Source: UBA2136 sp963974105 (lineage in GTDB: Bacteria; Pseudomonadota; Alphaproteobacteria; UBA2136). Taken from it: DNA of 64,000 nucleotides. Location: NCBI GenBank assembly GCA_963974105.1, contig CAXBBG010000001.1, forward strand, positions 558,001 to 622,000, written 5' to 3'. Both the position numbers and the translations under genes were made by a program. Positions 18,153 to 25,921 of the stretch are shown piece by piece (the first letter of the stretch is position 1; each line of letters begins with the position of its first letter). The notes under the pieces were generated by a model that was given only the letters and a program-made list of their open reading frames with translations, made no database searches and was not told the DNA's origin.

Positions 18153-18179
18153 AAAAAGCCTCTGTCATGGAGGCTTTTT
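18153..18179. terminator. Bidirectional terminator between convergent genes
   Basis: AAAAAGCCTC (18153-18162) pairs with GAGGCTTTTT (18170-18179) around a seven-base loop. A/T runs on both sides let it serve the GT2 gene on the plus strand and the minus-strand membrane protein gene. Confidence 0.85.
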
Positions 18180-18197
18180 GTTGTCGAGGTTTAAAGT

Positions 18198-18650
18198 TTA
18201 ATTTTCAGCGTTTTTGGCTGCTTTTTCTAAACGGTTTTTATCTATTCGGCGGCCGACGACAATACCAACAGCACCTAAATAAAGGGTGGCGATTATATCT
18301 TGTATATAACATGCTATGTTTAGGTTTAAGGCTTTATCAACAATCATCAATACTATCAATGGTGACCAAGGGATTAGGAATTGACTTGCAATTTGGTAGG
18401 TGGTTGGTTTTTTATTTAAGAAGTATGTTAGGGCGTTATAGTGTTTTATTGCGACGATTGGGCTTAGTATAATAGAGTATATATTTTCGCCTGAAAGCTC
18501 GCCCAAAAAGAAGCATATTATGCAAAATGGAATGATGAAGCAGAGGCTTAAGAAAATGTCCTCAACGGCTGTGTGCCAAATGGGGTTGTATCGCTTATCA
18601 CTGCTATCCCAAACGTTCTTGTTTATTAAAATTTGAAGTAGGTTGGGCAT
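18198..18650 (-). CDS. Unrecognised membrane protein
   Basis: 150 residues with three or four hydrophobic segments (about 30-48, 52-68, 90-106 and 113-132), a soluble N-terminus (MPNLLQILINKNVWD) and a basic C-terminus (RRIDKNRLEKAAKN). No family recognised. AAGGAG eight bases before the ATG is a strong ribosome site, supporting a real gene. It converges on the GT2 gene and shares its terminator. Confidence 0.7.
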   Translation of the reverse strand: MPNLLQILINKNVWDSSDKRYNPIWHTAVEDIFLSLCFIIPFCIICFFLGELSGENIYSIILSPIVAIKHYNALTYFLNKKPTTYQIASQFLIPWSPLIVLMIVDKALNLNIACYIQDIIATLYLGAVGIVVGRRIDKNRLEKAAKNAEN

Positions 18651-18721
18651 AAATGCTCCTTGGTTGGTGCAACCGCAGTTGCTTAAGAAAAAAAATGAGG
18701 TATTTCACGTGTATGCGTAAT

Positions 18722-18750
18722 GATATATATACAGTTCTCGTTTATTGCAA
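18722..18750 (-). promoter_or_regulatory. Possible promoter of the minus-strand membrane protein gene
   Basis: Read on the minus strand, TTGCAA (18750-18745) is followed after 17 bases by TATATC (18727-18722). An inverted repeat GCAAC-CGCA-GTTGC (18667-18680) lies between this promoter and the start codon and could be an operator. Confidence 0.35.
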
Positions 18751-18771
18751 GTACCTTGTTTATAAAGAAAC

Positions 18772-18796
18772 AAAAAAAGACCCCGCCGAAGCGGGG
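18772..18796 (-). terminator. Strong minus-strand terminator with UUCG loop
   Basis: On the minus strand CCCCGC-TTCG-GCGGGG is followed by TCTTTTTTT. It marks the 3' end of a minus-strand transcript coming from the 18.8-19.2 kb region. The only coding candidate there is the small ORF at 18927-19136, 130 bases upstream. Confidence 0.85.
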
Positions 18797-18926
18797 TAAA
18801 AATATTTGAAACTTATGAGGGAAGCTTCGTTTAGTCATCTTATAGTGAACCTAGGAACCAAAATTACCCAGTATCCCGCAATGCTTTGTCACCATAAATG
18901 GGCGTTGCACTGCATTTTTGTTTTTA

Positions 18927-19136
18927 TTACCCCTGTCCTCCCTGTTGCTGTCTTTTGTTAACAATCCTGTCTGTGAACCTGCTTGTTGGCGCTTTCGTTA
19001 CATTGTGAGCGTTAGAGAGCGTTTCCTTAGTGGCGGGTTCCTCGATATAGTCAAAATCGGAAGAGATAATCTTCATTTCGTCTAAACCGTAAATTATAAA
19101 AGTGCCAATGAGTGCGGTGAAGCAAAGTTTTAGCAT
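18927..19136 (-). CDS. Possible small membrane or secreted protein
   Basis: 69 codons starting MLKLCFTALIGTFIIYGL, which reads as an N-terminal membrane anchor or signal peptide, followed by an acidic then basic tail ending RQQQGGQG. No homologous family recognised. The ribosome site is weak (GAAAG). Support comes mainly from the strong same-strand terminator at 18772-18796. The transcript could equally be a non-coding RNA. Confidence 0.4.
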   Translation of the reverse strand: MLKLCFTALIGTFIIYGLDEMKIISSDFDYIEEPATKETLSNAHNVTKAPTSRFTDRIVNKRQQQGGQG

Positions 19137-19435
19137 GGCATTTCTTTCGTTGTTATTCTTATTGTTTTTTTTGTGGCGGCGATCAAATCAAAATTGCACT
19201 TTCGTTCTCTTAGGGTTTCACTAAGGTTGACCTTCGCTACATATTCTTATATTAAGCCGCTTTATATTTTAACTGACACCGTCTTTAAAATATAGACGTA
19301 AATGTCAGTTACATGTATATTTTTTATGTAAAACAGGTATTTATAAGGTTGCTGTTTAAATGACACCTGTCAGTAAATTGTGTTTTGGTGGTCATGTGTG
19401 CAGGGTATGGTCGTGTTTTTTTGTAAAATGAGGGG
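19137..19435. other. Non-coding stretch with dyad symmetries upstream of rplU
   Basis: No convincing ORF. It holds a nested inverted repeat, AACTGACA (19271-19278) with TGTCAGTT (19303-19310) enclosing CGTCT/AGACG. A short palindrome TGACA-CC-TGTCA (19361-19372) shares the TGTCA half-site. CTTAG and CTAAG form another small stem near 19210-19230. These look like operator sites or RNA structure, function unknown. Confidence 0.4.
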
Positions 19436-19463
19436 TTGAATATTTGTCTTATATGGTTATATA
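19436..19463 (+). promoter_or_regulatory. Probable rplU-rpmA promoter
   Basis: TTGAAT (19436-19441) and TATATA (19458-19463) are separated by 16 bases and point toward rplU. It predicts a leader of about 200 bases. Confidence 0.5.
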
Positions 19464-19539
19464 AACCTTGGCGATGGTTTGTACTGTTTGTGTATTTTTA
19501 GAAGGTTAATTTGAAAATCTTTCCTTAATATTAAAAAAT

Positions 19540-19627
19540 ATGTAGACAACGCACCCTACATCATGTAAAAACCGCCATGGACGAAATCGTTTTTCGCTCA
19601 TCTTTATATAAAGGTAAGCTTTTCGTC
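19540..19627 (+). promoter_or_regulatory. rplU: Structured leader of rplU
   Basis: ATGTAG (19540-19545) pairs with CTACAT (19556-19561). GACGAAA (19580-19586) pairs with TTTCGTC (19621-19627), enclosing the palindrome CTTTATATAAAG (19602-19613). Such hairpins just ahead of a ribosomal protein operon suggest autoregulation, by analogy with other r-protein leaders. I do not recognise a named leader family. Confidence 0.35.
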
Positions 19628-19671
19628 TTTGAAAAATTTTGTTGAAAACTAGGTAGAACAGGTAAATTAAA

Positions 19672-20052
19672 ATGTACGCAATATTGAAATGCGGTGGTAA
19701 GCAAATCAAAGTTTCTAAGGGTGATACTGTCCTTGTGGAACGTCTTACTGGCGAACAAGGTGAAAAAGTAACTTTAGATAACGTCCTTCTTATCGCTGAT
19801 GGTGATAAGCTAACAGTTGGTACGCCAGTTGTTGAAGGTGCAACAGTAACAGCTACAGTTGCAGAGCAAATCCGTGATAAAAAAGTTATTATCTTTAAGA
19901 AAAAACGCCGTCAAGGTTACAAGCGTAAAAAGGGTCACCGTCAGTACCTTACTGTTCTTAAGATTGAAGAAATTTCTGCTAAAGGTGGTGCTAAGACAGC
20001 TGCTCCAGCTAAAGCTAAAACAGCAACAAAGAAAGCTGCTAAAGAAGCGTAA
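19672..20052 (+). CDS. rplU: Ribosomal protein bL21
   Basis: Large-subunit ribosomal protein that binds 23S rRNA. 126 residues; the core of about 103 residues starts MYAILKCGGKQIKVSKGD and includes FKKKRRQGYKRKKGHRQ. A C-terminal extension rich in Ala, Lys and Thr follows (AKAKTATKKAAKEA), as in many alphaproteobacterial bL21 proteins. First gene of rplU-rpmA, with a long structured leader. Confidence 0.98.
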   Translation: MYAILKCGGKQIKVSKGDTVLVERLTGEQGEKVTLDNVLLIADGDKLTVGTPVVEGATVTATVAEQIRDKKVIIFKKKRRQGYKRKKGHRQYLTVLKIEEISAKGGAKTAAPAKAKTATKKAAKEA

Positions 20053-20089
20053 GCTTTCAGCGTTCTTAATTTAATAGGAGAGTAAATCA

Positions 20090-20347
20090 ATGGCTCATAA
20101 AAAAGCAGGTGGTTCTACCGCTAACGGTCGCGACACCGAAGGACGTCGTCTTGGTGTGAAAAAATTTGGTGGTGAGGCTGTTATCCCAGGTAACATCATT
20201 ATCCGTCAACGTGGTACTAAATGGCACCCAGGTAAAAACGTGGGTATCGGTAAAGATCACACTATCTTCTCACTTGTAGAAGGTAACGTGACTTTCAAAA
20301 AAGGTTTTAAAAACCGTACATTTGTTTCTGTAGATGCGTCTGCGTAA
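20090..20347 (+). CDS. rpmA: Ribosomal protein bL27
   Basis: 85-residue large-subunit protein near the peptidyl transferase centre. It starts MAHKKAGGSTANGRD and contains GTKWHPGKNVG. The standard short N-terminus shows it is not made as the Firmicutes-type precursor. It is preceded by GGAGAG and lies 37 bases after rplU; a strong terminator follows. Confidence 0.98.
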   Translation: MAHKKAGGSTANGRDTEGRRLGVKKFGGEAVIPGNIIIRQRGTKWHPGKNVGIGKDHTIFSLVEGNVTFKKGFKNRTFVSVDASA

Positions 20348-20362
20348 ACATTTCACTGTTCT

Positions 20363-20391
20363 AAAAGCGCCCTTTTTGGGCGCTTTTTTTT
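20363..20391 (+). terminator. Terminator of rplU-rpmA
   Basis: AAAAGCGCCC (20363-20372) and GGGCGCTTTT (20378-20387) around a TTTTT loop, followed by more Ts. Confidence 0.92.
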
Positions 20392-20559
20392 ATGCATTGT
20401 ATTTTTCGGGGGTGTGGTGTATCTTATCCTTAAGCATTGAAACATCTTTTCTTTCTTTTTTTTGTGGAGATTCTTCCATATAAAACCCTGTTGCTTTATT
20501 ATGAGCGCCCTTGCGTGCACAGGTTTCTTCAATGTTTATTATTTTAACGAGGTAACTAT

Positions 20560-21507
20560 ATGAATTATTCAAATATCATTGCGATGTGTCGTCAGTTGTG
20601 TGTTGGTTATTCGGTTGTGCGTATCAATACGCAACGTTTGAAAGAGGTAGCACAAACCATGCAGTCAGGTTCAGCGCCTAGCTGGGACTGGTATTTGCCT
20701 AAAGATTTACAAATTGATCAGCTGGAAGAGAAGGATGCTCAAAAAGTTGCATATTTTCTGTTTGTTACAACGGCTATTAACTTTTGTTATTGGAGTAACA
20801 ACAAAGGTGAGGGTTTTAAGCATTGGTGCTATAAAGGTAATCCAAAGTTAAAAGGATCAACTGGTATGGCACAAATGATGATCGAATTTTATGAGGCGGG
20901 TAAATTTCCTGGTGTGCATTTAAATATCAGCCAAACGCTGGCTTTTTATAGTAAGGCGTTAAAAGATCTTGATATGCCATATGCGGAGCAGCGCGCTAAG
21001 ATTTTGGCCTCGCTGGCTGATATGCAGAAATTTTCAGATTTTTGGTCTAAAAATTCTGTTAAAAAAAATGGTTGTTATTACTTTGATACAGCAATGGCTT
21101 ATGGTCTGTCGCAAGAGTTTTCTTTTGCATATGAAGATACCTTTTTAAAAAAGGCACAGCTTTTTTATGGTATGTTGGCTGCTAATTTTAATGCGCGTCA
21201 ATGGTCTGTTAATTCAAAGTTAACGGCGTATGCCGACTATCGTATTCCGCAAGTTTTGCGTCATTTAGGTGTGCTGGAATATGACGATGCGTTGTCCCTT
21301 GTGGTTGATAGTCAAACGCCTATTGCATCAAATGGGCATATGGAGCGTTTTATACGTGCGGCGACCATTGTGGCTTGTCATGACATTGCAGTGCTTGCAG
21401 GGGTGAGTGAAGCGGATGTTGATGCGACGTTGTTTTTAAAAACACGCGATGACGCTTTCATGCAAGGTATTTTACCATTCCATTTGTCTATTACGTCAGA
21501 TTATTGA
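20560..21507 (+). CDS. Queuosine salvage protein, Qng1/DUF2419 family
   Basis: 315-residue soluble protein matching the Qng1 (DUF2419, human C9orf64) family, which releases queuine from queuosine 5'-phosphate or queuosine so the base can be reused in tRNA. Visible family features are NFCYW (74-78), an AQLFYGML segment (199-206), the signature TAYADYRIPQVLRHLGVLEY (222-241) and ERFIRAATI (262-270). It has its own ribosome site (GAGG) and a flanking terminator, so it is a single-gene unit. It sits between rpmA and obgE, which are usually adjacent or separated by an acetyltransferase gene. Assigned from remembered family motifs; activity is inferred. Confidence 0.78.
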   Translation: MNYSNIIAMCRQLCVGYSVVRINTQRLKEVAQTMQSGSAPSWDWYLPKDLQIDQLEEKDAQKVAYFLFVTTAINFCYWSNNKGEGFKHWCYKGNPKLKGSTGMAQMMIEFYEAGKFPGVHLNISQTLAFYSKALKDLDMPYAEQRAKILASLADMQKFSDFWSKNSVKKNGCYYFDTAMAYGLSQEFSFAYEDTFLKKAQLFYGMLAANFNARQWSVNSKLTAYADYRIPQVLRHLGVLEYDDALSLVVDSQTPIASNGHMERFIRAATIVACHDIAVLAGVSEADVDATLFLKTRDDAFMQGILPFHLSITSDY

Positions 21508-21525
21508 TACATTTTTTAGCGAAAT

Positions 21526-21549
21526 AAAAGGGCTTCGGCCCTTTTTTTT
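21526..21549 (+). terminator. Terminator of the Qng1-family gene
   Basis: AAAAGGGC-TTCG-GCCCTTTT with eight Ts in total at the 3' end. Confidence 0.92.
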
Positions 21550-21668
21550 ATAGGCTGGTGTTTAAGGTAATTTTTAAGCTGTCTTGTAAGTTCTTTGGTA
21601 GGTTTTTTTGCGGGTTATTCGTAAAGATATTCTTATTTCCCTTGCATGTATACACTTCTTAATGTAAA

Positions 21669-21683
21669 ACCCTCTTCGAGGGT
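21669..21683 (+). promoter_or_regulatory. Hairpin in the obgE leader
   Basis: ACCCTC-TTC-GAGGGT without a T-run, 46 bases before the obgE start. It may be an mRNA stability or regulatory hairpin rather than a terminator. Confidence 0.35.
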
Positions 21684-21728
21684 GCATAAAGCAACCCGCT
21701 ACAAATTAAATTAAAGGTATGCATAGTC

Positions 21729-22892
21729 ATGAAATTTTTAGATGAAGCTAAAATATTTATCTCCTCTGGTCGTGGGGGGAATGGTTGTGTGTCCTTTAGA
21801 CGAGAAAAGTACATTCCAAAGGGTGGTCCTGATGGTGGTAATGGTGGTCGTGGTGGTTCTATTTCCTTTGTAGGTGATAAAAATATGAACACATTGATTG
21901 ACTTTCGTTATACGCAGCATTTTCGTGCGCCGCGTGGTGACGGTGGTGCAGGGCGTGACCGTTTTGGTAAGGCTGGTGAAGATGTGACAATTAGCGTGCC
22001 ACTGGGTACAGAAATTATCAACGATGAAACGCAAGAAATTATTCTTGATGTTTTAGAGCATGGCCAAACAATTACCTTGCTTAAAGGCGGTGAAGGTGGT
22101 CGTGGTAATGCGTCATTTGTATCGTCAACAAACCGTTCGCCGCGTCAGTTCACTGAAGGTGGCTTGAATGAAGAAATGTATGTGCGTTTACGTTTAAAGC
22201 TTTTGGCTGACGTTGGTTTGCTTGGTAAGCCAAGTGTTGGTAAGTCGACATTTATTTCGAAGGTTTCAGGCGCAAGGCCAGAGGTGGCTGACTATCCGTT
22301 TACAACATTGCATCCGAATTTGGGTGTGGTAAAGCATCATGGTACTGACTTTGTATTAGCCGATTTACCGGGTTTAATTGAAGGTGCGCATGAAGGTCGA
22401 GGTTTAGGTCACCGTTTCTTGAAGCACTTGGGACGTTGTTCGTCTCAACTTCATTTGGTTGATGCATGCAGTGAAACAATTGCTGAAGACTACAAGGTTT
22501 TACGTGGAGAGCTTGAGAGGTTTGATGAGCTTTATGGCTCTAGTATATCAAAACTACCAGAAATCGTTGCATTAAGCCGTACAGATGCTTTAACAGACGA
22601 ATTGATAGCAGAAGCAAAGGTGATATTGGAAGAGGCTTCAGGTAAGCCTGTTATTGTGCTTTCTTCGCATAGTGGTGAAGGTATTGATGAGATTTTAGCC
22701 GCACTTGTGGCTGAAGTACGTGCATTACGTGCGAAGATAGAAAAAGACGAAGCGACAGGTGACGTAATTGAAGTTGACCGCACAAGTGAATATGACCCAG
22801 GTGATCCGCGTGATTACATTGAAGATGAAGAAGATGCATTTGATCCAGGTGACCCGAGGGATTACGTGGACGACGAAGATAGTCAATCATAA
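21729..22892 (+). CDS. obgE: Obg-family GTPase
   Basis: Ribosome-associated GTPase needed for 50S maturation. 387 residues. The glycine-rich Obg fold (about 1-155) is followed by the G domain with GKPSVGKST (G1), a DLPGLIEGAHEG switch region (G3) and SRTD (G4). The C-terminus is an acidic tail carrying two copies of DPGDPRDY followed by (I/V)(E/D)DE. The usual neighbour group rplU-rpmA-obgE is kept, with the Qng1-type gene inserted. Confidence 0.97.
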   Translation: MKFLDEAKIFISSGRGGNGCVSFRREKYIPKGGPDGGNGGRGGSISFVGDKNMNTLIDFRYTQHFRAPRGDGGAGRDRFGKAGEDVTISVPLGTEIINDETQEIILDVLEHGQTITLLKGGEGGRGNASFVSSTNRSPRQFTEGGLNEEMYVRLRLKLLADVGLLGKPSVGKSTFISKVSGARPEVADYPFTTLHPNLGVVKHHGTDFVLADLPGLIEGAHEGRGLGHRFLKHLGRCSSQLHLVDACSETIAEDYKVLRGELERFDELYGSSISKLPEIVALSRTDALTDELIAEAKVILEEASGKPVIVLSSHSGEGIDEILAALVAEVRALRAKIEKDEATGDVIEVDRTSEYDPGDPRDYIEDEEDAFDPGDPRDYVDDEDSQS

Positions 22893-22895
22893 TTA

Positions 22896-22923
22896 AAAAA
22901 AGGCACCGTTGGGTGCCTTTTTT
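22896..22923 (+). terminator. Terminator of obgE
   Basis: AAAAAAGGCACC (22896-22907), four-base loop, GGTGCCTTTTTT (22912-22923). Confidence 0.93.
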
Positions 22924-23006
22924 AATGGTCAATATGTTGTTGTTTATGTTTTTATAAAAAGCGGTATTTATCTTTTTTACTTTTTAAATATAACGAAGGT
23001 TCTTGT

Positions 23007-23753
23007 ATGGAATATTTACAAATATTAACAGCGGCAGAATGGCTTTTGGTTGGGGTGAGTTTCTTTACCTCATTTTTAACGGCGGTGGCAGGTATTGGTG
23101 GCGGGGTTATGTTGCTTGCTGTTATGGTAACGGTTTTTCCGCCATTGGTGGTTATTCCTGTGCATGGGGTGGTTCAGGCAGGTTCTAATTTTTTCCGCAT
23201 GGGGCTTATGCGTCATTTTATAGACAGGTCTATTATTGTGCCATTTGCTGTGGGTTCGTTGTTGGCTGCTTTGTTGGGTACGCAAGTTGTTGTGGCATTA
23301 GAGCCTTTTTACTTACAGTTGCTACTGGGCTTATTTATTTTGTATTTGGTTTGGGGTCCTAAATTAAGCAAGGTGTATATGAGCCATAAAATTCAATTTT
23401 ATCTAGGTGGTTTTTTAACAACGTTAGCATCTTTATTTGTGGGGGCTTCAGGGCCTTTGGCAGCGGCATTTATAGGACGTGTTGGTTTAAAAAAGGAAGC
23501 GCAGGTAGCAACTCATGCCACAGCCATGGTGGTTCAGCACGGTTTAAAAACGCTAGTATTTGGTTTTGTAGGTTTTGCTTTTGCAGACTATGCTTTGTTG
23601 ATGGGGCTGATGATAGCCACAGGTTTTGCGGGCACTTATGTGGGTAAACATGTTTTGCTTAAATTGCCTGAAAAAATATTTAGGGTGGCTTACAAAGTTG
23701 TGATTACATTGCTTGCGTTGCGTTTGCTTTATATGGCATTTTTATCTTATTAG
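23007..23753 (+). CDS. TSUP (TauE/SafE) family membrane permease
   Basis: 248 residues with about seven to eight membrane segments and two related halves, each beginning with a glycine-rich loop: TAVAGIGGGVMLL near the N-terminus and SLFVGASGPLAAAF at the start of the second half. This duplicated arrangement is typical of the TSUP family, which exports or takes up small sulfur or organosulfur anions. The substrate is not evident. GAAGG precedes the ATG by nine bases, and terminators on both sides make it a single-gene unit. Confidence 0.87.
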   Translation: MEYLQILTAAEWLLVGVSFFTSFLTAVAGIGGGVMLLAVMVTVFPPLVVIPVHGVVQAGSNFFRMGLMRHFIDRSIIVPFAVGSLLAALLGTQVVVALEPFYLQLLLGLFILYLVWGPKLSKVYMSHKIQFYLGGFLTTLASLFVGASGPLAAAFIGRVGLKKEAQVATHATAMVVQHGLKTLVFGFVGFAFADYALLMGLMIATGFAGTYVGKHVLLKLPEKIFRVAYKVVITLLALRLLYMAFLSY

Positions 23754-23764
23754 TATCGATATAT

Positions 23765-23794
23765 AAAAAGCACCTTTGTTGGGTGCTTTTTTTT
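23765..23794. terminator. Terminator after the TSUP gene, bidirectional
   Basis: AAAAAGCACC (23765-23774) and GGTGCTTTTT (23782-23791) around a seven-base loop, with a T-run to 23794. The A-run on the left allows it also to end a minus-strand transcript such as that of the micro-lipoprotein at 23995-24093. Confidence 0.9.
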
Positions 23795-23994
23795 ACGGGG
23801 TAGGGTTAAGGGGGTGATGTGTGCTTTATTGCTTTGTAAATCGTTGCATATGTCGTGACTATTCTAGCTGTATGCCGCTGTGGTTCTCCGTGTATTCCGC
23901 TTAAAAACTGACGCAGGTTAGTGACTACTTACATTTTGTACGTCTTAGGCTGGGGAACCTGACAGGTGTTATAAATTATGATAAAAAAAGACAG

Positions 23995-24093
23995 TTATTT
24001 GCGGTCGAAATCAATAATGACAGGACAAGGGCCGCTTGAACATGCTGTGAGGCTTAGACTTATAATGACAGCAAGTGTTAATTTTTTGAACAT
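23995..24093 (-). CDS. Micro-lipoprotein, 32 residues
   Basis: A very short gene. The protein starts MFKKLTLAVIISLSLTACSS, with two Lys, a hydrophobic core and the lipobox LTAC at 15-18, so it would be cut before Cys18. The mature peptide is only 15 residues (CSSGPCPVIIDFDRK). A ribosome site GAAGG lies nine bases before the ATG. A possible promoter TCGACA, 17 bases, TAAACT lies upstream on the same strand. A plus-strand ORF overlaps it, but that has no ribosome site. The surrounding 23795-24231 gap otherwise holds no gene I can support. Confidence 0.6.
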   Translation of the reverse strand: MFKKLTLAVIISLSLTACSSGPCPVIIDFDRK

Positions 24094-24231
24094 GTTTTTA
24101 AACCTTCTATTTCTTATAGTTTATCAATCTCATTTAGGGTTGTCGAGGGAATAGAGTTTATTTTTGCGGTGATATTAAAGCTTATACTTTTAAGTATATG
24201 GCAAAAATTGGCGGCGGTGAGGTTTAAATAG

Positions 24232-25146
24232 TTATTTGTTGAGAGGGTGGGCGCTGTCGTGTGCTTTTTTAAGTTCCTTGGCGTCTATGGCAAGGTAACG
24301 CTGGGTTGCGGTAAGGCTGGCATGGCCTAAAAGTTCTTGAATGGTGCGAATGTCGGCCCCGTTTTCAAGCATGTGCGTGGCAAAGCAGTGGCGCAGGGTG
24401 TGGGGTGTTACATGGTCGGCAAGGCCCAGTTGAATGCGCACTTTTTTCACAATCATCTGTGCCGCGCGTGGTGTTAGCCTGTCGGCATAGCGTTGATTTA
24501 TAAATAAAGGACATGTTTTGGCAGTATGAGGTAGATCTTTTGCTAGGTCCTGCATGGCAAGTTTGACAGGTTTTGGCAAAGGGAGTGAGCGCTGCTTGTC
24601 CCCTTTACCTGTAATAATAACGCGTTCGCCACCAATGTCTTCTTTGTTTATTTGCAAGGCTTCGCTGATACGTAAACCAAGGCCGTAAAGAGTGAGTATT
24701 AAGCAATAGTCACGTTTTTCATGCATGTCGGCGCCTTGGCTGGGTGGGCGTAATTTCTTTAAAATATTTAAAATATCTTCCTTAGGTAAGGCTTTGGGCG
24801 GGGCTTTTTCGGCCTTGATATTTTTAACGAGGCTTACATTGTCGTTTTGTAAAATTTCTTTGCGCTTTAGCCATTTAAAAAATGTTTTAACAGAAGATAA
24901 GCGGCGGTTAACCGTTTGTTTTGAAACTTTTTCTTTAAGAATGCCATCGGTTATAAAGGCCTGAAGGTCGTCAATGCTTAGCTTTTCTAATACGCTTTGT
25001 GTGACATCTTGTCCTTGGTGTGTTTTTAAAAAACTCCTAAAAATTTCAAGGTCACGTTTGTAAGCTAAGGCTGTATTGCGGCTTGCCCGTTTTTCGGTGA
25101 TGAGGTAATTAAAAAATTGATCACTAAAAATAAGGCTCATTTTCAT
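24232..25146 (-). CDS. xerC: Tyrosine recombinase XerC
   Basis: Site-specific recombinase that resolves chromosome dimers with XerD and FtsK. 304 residues. The N-terminal SAM-like core-binding domain (AYKRDLEIF, TVNRRLSSVKTFF) is followed by the catalytic domain with GLGLRISEAL, the HTLRHCFATHML block, LLGHASLTATQRY and the terminal Tyr. The R-H-R-H-Y set is complete. It overlaps the DUF484 gene by one base; that pairing favours XerC over XerD. Confidence 0.93.
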   Translation of the reverse strand: MKMSLIFSDQFFNYLITEKRASRNTALAYKRDLEIFRSFLKTHQGQDVTQSVLEKLSIDDLQAFITDGILKEKVSKQTVNRRLSSVKTFFKWLKRKEILQNDNVSLVKNIKAEKAPPKALPKEDILNILKKLRPPSQGADMHEKRDYCLILTLYGLGLRISEALQINKEDIGGERVIITGKGDKQRSLPLPKPVKLAMQDLAKDLPHTAKTCPLFINQRYADRLTPRAAQMIVKKVRIQLGLADHVTPHTLRHCFATHMLENGADIRTIQELLGHASLTATQRYLAIDAKELKKAHDSAHPLNK

Positions 25147-25823
25147 TATCTTTGCATGAATATTTCAAGCTTATAACTTATTACTTCGCCTAAAAACTCT
25201 AGAAGTTCTGTGCCTTGACCTTCATGAAAACGCTGAATATCTCGGCTGCCAAGTGTTAGTACAGCAAAGTTGTCACCGTTTTTATTTTTAAGCTTTATAA
25301 GCGCTTCTGAACGAATGCAAACATCACTACTTTCATGCAAACATGGGCTTTCTTCTGTGGCTGTACGCAGGCACACATCTTTTGTTTCTGTAAAAGATTT
25401 GTCGTAAATGTTTTGGTATGAAAGGCTTTCGTCTGACTTTAAAAGAACCTGTGCACTATCTAGCTCAAGGTCGTTTTGAATCACTTCTCTAAAGTGGTTC
25501 ATCATCATTTCTTTGCTCGTGCTATGCAGTAGACTTAAAGTGAGCTGGTTTATTTTTGTCGAGCTCTCAATGTTTTGAATGGCAGTGGCAATAAGCCTTT
25601 TATTGCGCTCCTCTAATTTGGTAATTTTATTTGCAAGTTTTCGGTTCTGAAAATCATTAAAGCTTGCAATGTTGCCGTCAATGCTTGTTGGCAATGTCAT
25701 TTTTTCTAAAATATCACTGTGACGCAAAAAAAAGTCTTTATGTACACCAAGATAATCCAAAATAGACTGTTCTGTTAAGTTTTCTGCAGTTTCTGCGGGT
25801 AGTTGTTGCGCTGTGTTGTTCAT
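25146..25823 (-). CDS. DUF484 family protein
   Basis: About 225 residues. It starts near ILDYLGVHKDFFLRHSDIL, the usual DUF484 N-terminus. A coiled coil (about 60-100) follows, then a GAF-like domain ending in a segment VLTLGSRDIQRFHEGQGTELLEFLG. It is the standard neighbour of xerC in many proteobacteria; its biochemical role is unknown. The ATG at 25823 is chosen. A TTG two codons upstream lies closer to the AGGTG ribosome site and could be the real start. Confidence 0.88.
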   Translation of the reverse strand: MNNTAQQLPAETAENLTEQSILDYLGVHKDFFLRHSDILEKMTLPTSIDGNIASFNDFQNRKLANKITKLEERNKRLIATAIQNIESSTKINQLTLSLLHSTSKEMMMNHFREVIQNDLELDSAQVLLKSDESLSYQNIYDKSFTETKDVCLRTATEESPCLHESSDVCIRSEALIKLKNKNGDNFAVLTLGSRDIQRFHEGQGTELLEFLGEVISYKLEIFMQR

Positions 25824-25921
25824 TGTCAAAAATTCACCTGTCTAAAAAACGCTTATGCGTAGGTTAAAAAAAATACATTTCAAGGGTTTTAATTTTAAAA
25901 AACTGTCCAATAATATTTATA

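Noticed and set aside
18134..18472. Plus-strand frame overlapping the minus-strand membrane protein
   Set aside because: Starts within the terminator, no ribosome site, and the opposite-strand gene has AAGGAG and a membrane-protein pattern.
23959..23969. Eleven-mer CTGACAGGTGT also present (inverted) at 19363-19373
   Set aside because: Short and in AT-rich non-coding DNA; two copies in 64 kb may be chance and no gene link is clear.
23979..24155. Plus-strand 58-codon frame antisense to the micro-lipoprotein
   Set aside because: No ribosome site and no recognisable protein features, while the minus frame has a textbook lipobox and a GAAGG site.
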